Positions 7,433 through 14,959 of a stretch of 14,959 nt of DNA are shown here, piece by piece. The DNA lies in the NCBI GenBank assembly GCA_016987375.1, contig PJRA01000444.1, positions 576,385-591,343 of the forward strand. The letters are read 5' to 3'. Below the pieces are notes generated by a model, which saw nothing but the letters and a program-made list of their open reading frames with translations, was not told the DNA's origin and searched no databases. Source of the stretch: Brachionus koreanus. Lineage: Eukaryota > Rotifera > Eurotatoria > Ploima > Brachionidae. The position numbers and the translations under genes are program-made. Every line of letters begins with the position of its first letter. Position 1 is the stretch's first letter.

Positions 7433-7774
7433 CAAAATAAGCTAATACTGACCAGAACAAACTGCAACTTTTGCTTGCTCTCTGGGAATTTGGTCGATAA
7501 TACCATAGTACAAAAGCAACTATTTAAAGGAAATTCTCAATCAAAGGCTCCTCAAGATTATTAAATCAACACTGATTCGCATTCTGAACTGGAAATTTTG
7601 GATACAACCAAAGTCTCAGAGAACAGAAGGGCAGCACGGAAATTCAACTTGTTGAAGATTGAAGACGAGGGTGTTCCAAGTCTTCCCGTCAACACCATTG
7701 ACTTTAAATACATAAGACATTGGAAATTGAGAATTTTAGAGATAATGGAACAATTGAGTGTTTTTATAAATTAA
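7433..7774 (+). pseudogene. Unrecognised coding remnant with one internal stop
   Basis: A single frame runs about 113 codons from a TAA at 7430-7432 to TAA at 7772-7774, broken only by TAA at 7562-7564. It includes NCNFCLLSGNLVDNT (with a CxxC), QSKAPQDY before the stop, and ENRRAARKFNLLKIEDEG and VPSLPVNTIDFKYIRHW after it. Base composition is clearly less AT-rich than the surroundings, as in the coding genes here. I do not recognise the family. No start codon, donor or acceptor convincingly frames it, so I read it as a decayed gene or transposon fragment, although an exon with a different boundary cannot be excluded. Confidence 0.4.
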
Positions 7775-8401
7775 AAATTTTTATTGAAACAAAGAGAATT
7801 TTATGATTATTAAATAGAATAGCAAGAAAAAAAAACTTTTGAATGCTAGAATGTTTAACAAGATGAAATATATAAAATATTAATTTTATTAATTGTTTCA
7901 AAAGAAATAATCAGTTTTTATTTTAAGATAATTCATGGTTTAAAATGCCATGTACTTGGATTAAAAAAAATTATAAAATAATCATAATTTTTCTTTAAAT
8001 CTAGAACTTGATCGAACACACAAAATTCAAAGAATTTAAGTTTAAGATGTTAGGCTGATTTAAATTTTAAAATTAATGACAACTACAACAATTGAAAAAA
8101 AAAATTCATAACAAACAAAATTCTTCTTTTTTTTTTCTTTTTTTTTTTTAAATTTTTATTTTATTGAATAGATTAAAAAATAATTATCTATACTAAATGA
8201 AAAAAATAAACATACATGGATATCTTATTGCATAACAAAAAATTATATCGAATGGAATTTTTATTGATTTGACTGGTTAAAATAAAACATAAACACTTAA
8301 TTTACAACCAAGTTGACAAAAAAAAATCAAAACATTAAAGTAGAATATAAAAATGCAAGCTAATTGAGCTTTAATGTTAAAAAAAATTTGATCAAAAAAA
8401 T
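7775..8401. other. AT-rich 5' flank of the propeller gene
   Basis: Contains a pyrimidine tract (about 8124-8150) and TATAAAAA at 8346-8353, 49 nt before the ATG at 8402 and well placed as a TATA box. A tiny upstream frame (ATG at 8374, stop at 8389-8391) precedes the main start. Nothing else is recognisable. Confidence 0.4.
8346..8353 (+). promoter_or_regulatory. Candidate TATA box of the propeller gene
   Basis: TATAAAAA lies 49 bp upstream of the start codon, which would place transcription start near 8376. In such AT-rich DNA a chance match is quite possible. Confidence 0.3.
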
Positions 8402-11400
8402 ATGAGACGAATTTTTGGTGGTGACGCTGGTTCATCAATAGCTGTCTCCATTGCAACAGTGTCCGCAATTGTAATAGTCACTTCAGTGGTGGCTACTGTG
8501 ATTGCTTTGGCGTTAATACCAGTATACAGTTCGTCCAGCACTGAAACTCAAGCTATTGGTGGGGAAAATAATGGTGGTAATGACGAGATAACTACAACTG
8601 AAATAACTACAAACCAAATTTTCACCGATCATACACAATCTTTAACTTCTATAAATATTGTGGACAAAAAACTAATCACTACATCAAAAAATAAAATAGT
8701 GATTAGAAATACAGAGACCCAAGTGGTTGAACGTGAAATAATAAGTGAGGAAAAAATAACATCATTGAAATTTGTAAATTCAACAACATTTGTAACTGTG
8801 ACTGAAGAAAGAAAATTAAATTTTTATAGTTTTGAAACAGGTCAAAAAATTCAAACAACATCATTGGCATCCTATGGATCACTTACTTCATTGCTAGTAA
8901 CATCAGACAAAAAAATTATAATTACATCAGAAAGTAACACTATTCTTATTGTGGACCAAAGAGGAATAGTTCTTAGAGAAATATTGGTTTGTGAAGAAGT
9001 GACATCACTAAGCTTGCTTTCATCTGGTCATTTGGTCTATAGTACTAAAAACTCAATATTTATAAGAAATAAAGATACTTATGAGATTATTCGTGAGATT
9101 AAAGTGACTGAGACCATAAGCTATATGACTGTTGTCAAAGCCACAAGTGAATATAGTGAATCAATTGTTTATTCGACTGATTACAAGATTTTTATTTCGA
9201 CCACTAGTGGTGTTGTTACTCGAGAAATAAAAGCTTGGGAATCTATCACTGGAATCAGTCAACTCAGCTCTGGACTTATTGTTGTTTCAATAAATAATTA
9301 TTTACTAGTTTATAATTTATCTACTGGACTGCTAGTTAGTACATACACATTAGAAACTAATAGCAAAATTCTAAAGATTGAATCAAATGAAACTAGTGTG
9401 ATTTGTGGCACTGAATCAGGATCAACAGTTGTTGTTGCTGAATTTGAAAGCTTCACAAAAACTGAAGTAACCTCTTTGAGCGTTACTAATGTTACTATAT
9501 CAACTGTTTCAGTTTCTAATAAATACAAAATTTGTTCTTGTTCAGAGGGAAAATTTTACACATATGACAAATCAACTGGCTCTTCTCTTTTCACCTATTC
9601 ATTTGGTTTGAAGATAATTTCAACTGAATTTTTGTCACAAAAACAGGCTTTAATTGTCACAGAAGATGGAAATGTGAGAATTTTCAACATAGAAACTAAA
9701 GAATTTGAAAAAACATACTCGTTTGGCTTTAGACTTTATAAATCTTTAATTTTTTCCAAAAATATTCTTCTTTTTACTGATCTAACAGGCTCAATACATG
9801 TACTAGACAGTAGTTTAACACTAATTAGAAAAATTGATTCACATACTTCATCTGCAGAAATCTACGCATTGGATTTGTATACATTTGCATCCAATTTTGG
9901 CACATCGGTTAAAATATGGCATTCGGCTAACTTTACACTCTACAGAGAGTTTGATTCGAAGACAAATTTTTTGTCTATGTTCAAAATTAAGACTGGCGAG
10001 TTGGTTACAGTCGACAAATTTGGTTCATTCAGTATATGGTCATCTAACTTTGCGTCTAACTCTTTTAAAACAATTGACTTTGATGTTCAAATAACCACAT
10101 GTAAAAAATTAAATTCGGACAGATTTTTGTTCGGTTCCAGAGCCTGGTTTTATGAGTACAGTTTAACTTCTAAAAGAATAATGAACATATTTGCCATGAA
10201 TGTTAACTCGATGACATTTGACTTGGATCAAAGAGTCTCAATAGGCTCATTGTATGGTAAAATAGACTTTTTGGAATCTTTAAAAACATTCTACCAATAC
10301 GACTCCAGAAAGTTGACTTGGTCTGTTCCGGCTCATAAGCAATCTGTGACTTGTTTGACTGCTAGTCGAACAAAAATAGTTAGTGGTGACAATACAGGCT
10401 TGGTTGTTATAACAAATAAGAGAGATGGAAAAATTGAGCATGAAGTGAGTGTATTTGAAAAAACGGTATTCTCAGTGCATTTTGTAGACAATGATTATGT
10501 TTTTACAATGTGTAATGATGGTTGTCTGGCCATTCTGGAGTTGAGCAATGGGCAAATAGCCAAGTCATCAGGCCTGGAAAATCGTGTATCTGGTTCTCTG
10601 GTGCTTTCGAACAAGGACATTCTAGTTGCTGACGTGCTCGGCACCATAACTGTTCTAGACATTGACTTGAATGTAAAAAGAACTTTTTCAGCTCATTCTA
10701 GTTCTTGTAAGATTCCATTTTCATTTTCTGATAGCACTAGATTTGTCACTTTTTCCCAAAATGTATTCAAAATATGGCAAGTAAGTGACTACACTTTGAT
10801 ATCAGAATATAGCACAGCTACTTCTATTTTTGCAATGGTAATTTTGAGCAGAAGTCGAATACTAAGTGTGTCCAGAGGTGGCTCAATAAAAATATGGGTG
10901 TCCTCGCCCTCAAGACTTAACAATGGCAGACAAAGCTTCACTGAAAACAAGGATATACAAGTAAATGAATTTGAAAACAAAGACATAACTTCATTGAACA
11001 CTTATCCGGATGACAAGCTACTAGTAGGCTCAAATGATACTTTGCTTAAATATGATACAGATAATGAAAATGTTGTTAGTAACAATGAGGTAGACAATAA
11101 TGCAGCTGTATTGGATTCAGACGGAGGCGCTTTTTACGGCACAAACTCTGGCCAAGTGTTTTTGGGTGAATCTAACAATACATCAAGTATGAATGAGTCG
11201 ACCACTTTTGAAGCAACAACATCAAATCAAACTGAAATATCTATTGGCCAGTTGACCACAAATGAATCAACACTTACTCAAATGGAAAATATAACAACGT
11301 TAAACCAGACAGAATTTTTCTCTTCGACATTGATTTTAAACAGTACAGAGCTTAGTACATTGGTGGATAATTCAACTGTAATTTTTAATTTAACAGACAC

Positions 11401-11533
11401 AACTAATCAAAGTGAAAATACAAGTGACACAAATACTAATGTTAATTTTAGTCAGTCAACTGTGGAAAATAGTCAGACAATAGGGACAAATCAAGATGGT
11501 ACAGGTGGTACAACAAATGTTGTGACTACTTAA
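8402..11533 (+). CDS. Single-pass membrane protein with WD40-like beta-propeller ectodomain and Ser/Thr/Asn-rich tail
   Basis: One uninterrupted exon of 1043 aa. A basic N-terminus (MRRIFGG) precedes a hydrophobic helix at about 13-40, without an obvious signal-peptidase site; this suggests a type II signal anchor with the rest outside or in the lumen. Residues about 75-920 form many repeats of about 40 aa built from short beta strands, with WD40-like ends such as VRIFNIETKE (425), SVKIWHSANF (502), VFKIWQVSDY (788) and SIKIWVSSPS (828). That is room for about 20 blades, so two or three propellers. Residues 922-1043 are rich in Ser, Thr and Asn with about 13 N-glycosylation sequons, supporting an extracellular glycosylated tail. 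No enzyme motif is seen; a ligand-binding or cuticle/matrix role is only a guess. The blade repeats are diverged and few have the canonical Trp-Asp, so the exact fold needs structural modelling. Confidence 0.75.
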   Translation: MRRIFGGDAGSSIAVSIATVSAIVIVTSVVATVIALALIPVYSSSSTETQAIGGENNGGNDEITTTEITTNQIFTDHTQSLTSINIVDKKLITTSKNKIVIRNTETQVVEREIISEEKITSLKFVNSTTFVTVTEERKLNFYSFETGQKIQTTSLASYGSLTSLLVTSDKKIIITSESNTILIVDQRGIVLREILVCEEVTSLSLLSSGHLVYSTKNSIFIRNKDTYEIIREIKVTETISYMTVVKATSEYSESIVYSTDYKIFISTTSGVVTREIKAWESITGISQLSSGLIVVSINNYLLVYNLSTGLLVSTYTLETNSKILKIESNETSVICGTESGSTVVVAEFESFTKTEVTSLSVTNVTISTVSVSNKYKICSCSEGKFYTYDKSTGSSLFTYSFGLKIISTEFLSQKQALIVTEDGNVRIFNIETKEFEKTYSFGFRLYKSLIFSKNILLFTDLTGSIHVLDSSLTLIRKIDSHTSSAEIYALDLYTFASNFGTSVKIWHSANFTLYREFDSKTNFLSMFKIKTGELVTVDKFGSFSIWSSNFASNSFKTIDFDVQITTCKKLNSDRFLFGSRAWFYEYSLTSKRIMNIFAMNVNSMTFDLDQRVSIGSLYGKIDFLESLKTFYQYDSRKLTWSVPAHKQSVTCLTASRTKIVSGDNTGLVVITNKRDGKIEHEVSVFEKTVFSVHFVDNDYVFTMCNDGCLAILELSNGQIAKSSGLENRVSGSLVLSNKDILVADVLGTITVLDIDLNVKRTFSAHSSSCKIPFSFSDSTRFVTFSQNVFKIWQVSDYTLISEYSTATSIFAMVILSRSRILSVSRGGSIKIWVSSPSRLNNGRQSFTENKDIQVNEFENKDITSLNTYPDDKLLVGSNDTLLKYDTDNENVVSNNEVDNNAAVLDSDGGAFYGTNSGQVFLGESNNTSSMNESTTFEATTSNQTEISIGQLTTNESTLTQMENITTLNQTEFFSSTLILNSTELSTLVDNSTVIFNLTDTTNQSENTSDTNTNVNFSQSTVENSQTIGTNQDGTGGTTNVVTT

Positions 11534-11598
11534 ATTAGAGAGCCAAAGTTAGAAAATTTTATATTTATTTTCTTTAAAAATTTTAATTGTTTATTTTT

Positions 11599-11619
11599 AT
11601 TATTATTATTATTATTATT
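11599..11619. repeat. (ATT)7 microsatellite
   Basis: Seven tandem ATT units lie in the 3' UTR of the propeller gene. Confidence 0.9.
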
Positions 11620-11655
11620 TGTCAACAAGACTTAAATGTATTGATTTAAGCTTAA

Positions 11656-11661
11656 AATAAA
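11656..11661 (+). promoter_or_regulatory. AATAAA poly(A) signal of the propeller gene
   Basis: AATAAA about 123 nt after the stop codon (11531-11533), beyond the ATT microsatellite. Confidence 0.45.
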
Positions 11662-12692
11662 CTTATAAATTTTTAAATTTTTATAAAATTTTTTTTGAAA
11701 ATTCTTGAATCAAGTCAGTACCGTTGTCACCACTGTGGTTAATAGTTGGCTTTATATGCAAATTTTTTGCAAAGCTGCATCAATGCTGATGTCAAAAATG
11801 AAAAAGATTTTACCGCTTTTTAACGATTAACGGTTTCTTTTTATAGGTTTTAGAAATTTAAATAAAAAAAAGAAATATTTCATTAAAAAAAATTTATTTT
11901 ATTTAATTAACTTTTTAAATCAAATCAAAATAAAAATTCAATAAAAATTAATTTTATGAGGGTACAATTTGGAAGAAATAAAAAATGGTCATGAAATAAC
12001 TAAGGTTCGCGCGTAGCAAAACTATCGCACTATCTGAATTTGCATAAACCGACTTTAAAATATTAATCTGCATAGCTGAAAGCTTAGAAAATCCAGTTTT
12101 TCAGATTTGAAAAAAAAAAATTGCAAACGTTGTATTAATTAAACTTTGAATCTTTTCTTTTCTTGAATTCTTTTCATTCGATTTTGGATGGAATTATTTT
12201 CAAAATTTGATAAAAGTTTCGCAAATCGGTCGGCTTTTTTAGACATCTCAAAATTTATTCAAGAAAATTTATTAAAAAAAAAATTTCAAATTTCAAAAAA
12301 AAAGTTAAGTTTTAATTTTTTCATACACTTGAAGAATTTTTTTCAAAATAAAACAATTTAATTCTTTTTTTTTTCGATTTTAAACTTATTTTTTAACAAT
12401 TTTATTTCGCTTAAAAATGAATAAATAAAAAAAGTGGTCCCAACATTTTGTTCAGAATTTCCTCTAGTTTCAGTTTGGGGTTTGGTTTGGGGGGTAAACC
12501 TCGGACTAGATCCAAAAAAAATAGAAAAAGTCTACTTTTTTACCATCTTTGGTCAAAAATCATAGTAAATTGTTATAAAAATATACAAAATAAATAGTCA
12601 AAATTTTTTTTTTAAGTCAAGTCATTACTTTGACTTAAGTTAGACCTAAAACTTTGAATTATTACAAATTCTTAAGAAAATTGAAAAATTGG

Positions 12693-12741
12693 TTGGCCGG
12701 CCAATATTTGAAGATTATTATTTTTAATAATTTCTTCAAAT
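12693..12741. repeat. GC palindrome followed by an imperfect hairpin
   Basis: TTGGCCGGCCAA (12693-12704) is a perfect 12-bp palindrome in very AT-rich DNA. Directly after it, ATTTGAAGATTATTA (12706-12720) pairs with 12725-12741 with a 2-nt bulge and a 4-nt loop. Confidence 0.6.
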
Positions 12742-12932
12742 AATTGAAAAAAAAAATTTTTTTGTAAAAATTAATACACGATTAAAAGACACAAAATTTG
12801 ACATTAATAGAGAATAGAAAAAAAAAAAATTAATTAATTTTGAAATTTTTTTTGTTTTTTCGATTTTAACCCAGCTTGATTGAGCACCTTGATCAGAAAA
12901 AAAAACTGAGTCAATTGATTAGTTTCGCCTAG

Positions 12933-12946
12933 GTTGCCATAGAAAC
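12933..12946 (+). promoter_or_regulatory. RFX-type X-box upstream of CEP41
   Basis: GTTGCCATAGAAAC fits the 14-bp X-box of RFX/DAF-19 transcription factors (GTNRCC half-site, central AT, then RRNAAC). It is 125 bp before the CEP41 start codon, within the range usual for X-boxes of cilium genes. The target being a cilium gene makes a chance match unlikely. Confidence 0.75.
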
Positions 12947-13070
12947 AAAATTTTTAAATGTGGGTCTAGGCTGCAAACTAATTCATTATTTTCGCATTAA
13001 TCGAACTTAATATTTATATTTCGAATATTAACAAAGTCGAGCTCAAAAATTGGTCGATTGCTCGTTCACA

Positions 13071-14237
13071 ATGTCTGCCTTTAGTACTGCCAAGCCCAAA
13101 AAACTTCACGTAATTACAATGCATATATATTAAACAAAATAGACTTTATAAAAACTTTGAAATTTGAATTTTAAGCCGCTTGAAAAAGCAATTAAAAAAA
13201 ATCCAAAATACGATCACATCGAGTCAACGCTGGACACTGGCTCGAGCTTGACCAAGTACATGAAAAAAATTGAAGAAATAAAAACCAGTATTAAAAATTT
13301 TTATTCAATTTGAAAAAAAATTTAATTCTAATTTTAAGATTACAGATATCAGCAAGATGAAATATTTAAAAGAATGAAAGTGTCCACTTTTGTCCAACTA
13401 TTGTTGCAAGTGACAGAAGTGGACTCTTTGGAAAAGGAGTCCCAATTTGATGAATTGAGCTATCGGGACGATAGAGAAGTGAGTCCAGTGCCGTCATTGG
13501 CGCTGACAGATACTGACTTCGGCCGGCCGGTCACCAACCGAAGCTCAACGCTTCAGAGTGTGATAAAAGGCATCGGCGAGCTGGACACCGAGGATCGGGA
13601 GCGACAGGTGCGACGATTTGCTAGAGCCGAGCGAAATTTGAGCAAACTTCAGCAAAACAGCGATCTGCCCTATTTACTGTTGGACATTAGAGACCGAGAT
13701 GAGTACAATCAATGTCACATAATAAGTGCCTTGTCATACCCAATTGCCATGTTATCACGTAGTGTAAATAATGAAACACAGGAAATGCTTGCCTATAAAA
13801 ATCAACCGGGAAAAATAATAGTTGTTTATGATGACGATGAAAAACTAGCGCCTAGAGCTGCTAGTACGTTGGTGCAACGGGGCTATGACAATTTGTTCAT
13901 GCTATCAGGTGGTCTCAAGCTGGCGGTGAAAAAATTTCCCGAAGGTCTGGTGGCAGGTGAAATTCCGGCTCATTTGTTAAAGCCTGATCCTAAGGTGAAC
14001 ACAAGTCGAAGTGTGCTCAGCTCAGTATCGGCCATGAGCAACTTTTCCACTGCCAGTAAGAAAACATTCGACAGAGATGACATAGAAAAGTTGAATGGCT
14101 ATTTGGAAAACGAGATTCTGGGTCCAAAGACAAATTCGAGGTACAGCTCTAGAAATGGCAAAGATTCAAGCCGATTTAGCACTATTTCCAATAAAACGCT
14201 TACATCTATACATGAAAAACCATGGAAACCAGTCTAA
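13071..14237 (+). CDS. CEP41: Centrosomal protein of 41 kDa (CEP41), cilium rhodanese-domain protein
   Basis: Three exons: 13071-13109, 13176-13287 and 13339-14237. Introns 13110-13175 (66 nt, phase 0) and 13288-13338 (51 nt, phase 1) are GT-AG. The product is 349 aa; human CEP41 is 373 aa. Exon 2 gives NPKYDHIESTLDTGSSLTKY and KKIEEIKT; the second junction creates NYRYQQDEIFKRMKVSTF, matching the conserved N-terminal block and fixing the acceptor at TTTTAAG rather than the nearby ATTACAG. STLQSVIKGIGELD and a rhodanese domain (about 160-255) follow: LLLDIRDRDEYNQCHI, SYPIAMLSR, then YDDDEK at 214-219 where an active rhodanese would have its catalytic Cys loop, then NLFMLSGGLK. As in vertebrate CEP41, the catalytic Cys is missing. 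The protein ends with a short KPW-containing tail. CEP41 acts at the centriole and ciliary base and in vertebrates is needed for axonemal tubulin polyglutamylation; its loss causes Joubert syndrome. An upstream X-box suggests RFX control. Confidence 0.95.
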
Positions 14238-14959
14238 TTGAGGACTTTAAAAATTAATTTTATTTTTTTTTGGTATTGATTAAAATTTTATTAAATTTAG
14301 ACAAAATAAACATAATAAAAATTAGAATTTATTTATTTTTATTAAAAAATTTGAGAAAAAAATTGACTGTTTTAAAGGCATTGTTTATTTTGGAACTAAA
14401 AACAAAAATTTTAAAATTAAAATAGTTCTTTTTCTCTATGTTCTAAAAAAGCTATTTTAGTAATTTAATAATTTTTTCATATTGAGAGTCGAAAAATACC
14501 TAACATCTTACTTAATTTATGCAGAAAAAATATTCACACGATCGTTACATCTTGCCTATTGGTTGAATTATCGAACTAAAAAGATAATAAAGCTTAAAAA
14601 AATAAAAAGTCTGCTTATAATAGAAAAAGGTAAATTTTAGAATTTCATCAGTTAAGTATCAAAATTTTAAATTTTTTTAAAGATTGATGTAACTTGACTT
14701 TCTGTCAAAGAAATTTGCTCACGTGATATTATAAAGAAAAATCATAAAATCAAAATTAATAAATTTTATTTTACAAAAGAATTTGCCAGAAACCCAAATT
14801 TTAAAAAAATTAAAATAGAAGAATAATTTTGAACTTTATCAAAGAGAAAATTAGAGACTGGTGTAAGCTTTAATCTAAGAACTAATTATCAATTAATGTA
14901 ACTCCTTACATTCATGCATTCACGTTGTTAAATCTGTTTTAACTTCAAAGACCATATTG
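14238..14959. other. AT-rich region after CEP41
   Basis: Beyond the CEP41 3' UTR I see no gene, repeat or RNA. There is one CACGTG E-box core near 14720 and a CCAAT complement near 14560, neither tied to a gene in the window. Confidence 0.5.
14305..14319 (+). promoter_or_regulatory. AATAAA poly(A) signals of CEP41
   Basis: AATAAA at 14305-14310 and 14314-14319, about 68-77 nt past the stop codon. Confidence 0.5.

Larger units (their letters stand above)
11534..13070. other. AT-rich intergenic region between the propeller and CEP41 genes
   Basis: Contents: the propeller 3' UTR signals; a 57-codon ATG frame at 12188-12361 rich in Lys and Phe that is probably chance; a G-rich run (12477-12494) that stands out strongly; a 12-bp palindrome TTGGCCGGCCAA (12693-12704) next to an imperfect hairpin (12706-12741); and the CEP41 5' flank with an X-box. 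No gene is supported. Confidence 0.55.

Noticed and set aside
12188..12361. 57-codon ATG open frame on the plus strand
   Set aside because: It is dominated by Lys, Phe, Asn and Ile from A/T runs, has no domain, and lies between genes. Kept only as a mention because no transcript data are available.
12430..12466. Possible solo Tc1-like end (GTGGTCCCAACATTTTG)
   Set aside because: It resembles the outer part of some Tc1 termini when reverse-complemented, but no partner end, TA duplication or transposase fragment is found nearby.
13339..13345. ATTACAG as the acceptor of CEP41 intron 2
   Set aside because: Using this AG would shift the frame. The upstream TTTTAAG acceptor keeps the frame and yields the conserved NYRY block.
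1..14959. tRNA, rRNA, CRISPR array or bacterial operon
   Set aside because: No cloverleaf with A and B boxes, no rRNA-like block and no regularly spaced direct repeats were seen; the genes are spliced and eukaryotic.

Overview
The window looks like nuclear DNA of a small animal with an AT-rich, compact genome. Supporting signs are very AT-rich intergenic DNA, GT-AG introns of only 50-66 nt, AATAAA signals just after stop codons, and metazoan gene families: an ADAMTS-type secreted protein, a rhodopsin-class peptide GPCR and the cilium protein CEP41. A monogonont rotifer such as Brachionus would fit, but this is inference from composition and gene style, not a proven assignment.

Layout. (1) Bases 1-1148, + strand: the 3' end of an ADAMTS-like gene in three visible exons, ending in an ADAM cysteine-rich domain, a PLAC-like domain, ShK, EGF and ShK modules. 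(2) 1149-3318: AT-rich intergenic DNA with a perfect 18-bp-arm hairpin and a few weak open stretches. (3) 3319-4608, - strand: an intronless 429-aa class A GPCR. (4) 4609-8401: a gene-poor stretch rich in mobile DNA. It holds an 816-bp element with about 230-bp terminal inverted repeats around a tiny two-exon gene for an AT-hook protein; a decayed Tc1/mariner copy split by a 216-bp piggyBac-type MITE with TTAA duplications; and two unrecognised, stop-interrupted coding remnants. (5) 8402-11533, + strand: a 1043-aa single-pass membrane protein with a WD40-like beta-propeller ectodomain and a sequon-dense Ser/Thr/Asn-rich tail. (6) 11534-13070: AT-rich intergenic DNA with a perfect RFX X-box 125 bp before the next start codon. 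(7) 13071-14237, + strand: CEP41 in three exons. (8) 14238-14959: AT-rich, nothing supported.

The host genes are not an operon and show no shared pathway. The GPCR faces the ADAMTS-like gene tail to tail, and the propeller and CEP41 genes both read rightward. The most interesting items are the long-TIR element with its own spliced AT-hook gene, the datable nested insertion (removing the MITE restores the Tc1 frame), the X-box ahead of CEP41, and an intron in the ADAMTS-like gene that carries an in-frame stop right after the PLAC-like domain, so retention versus splicing would give two different C-termini.
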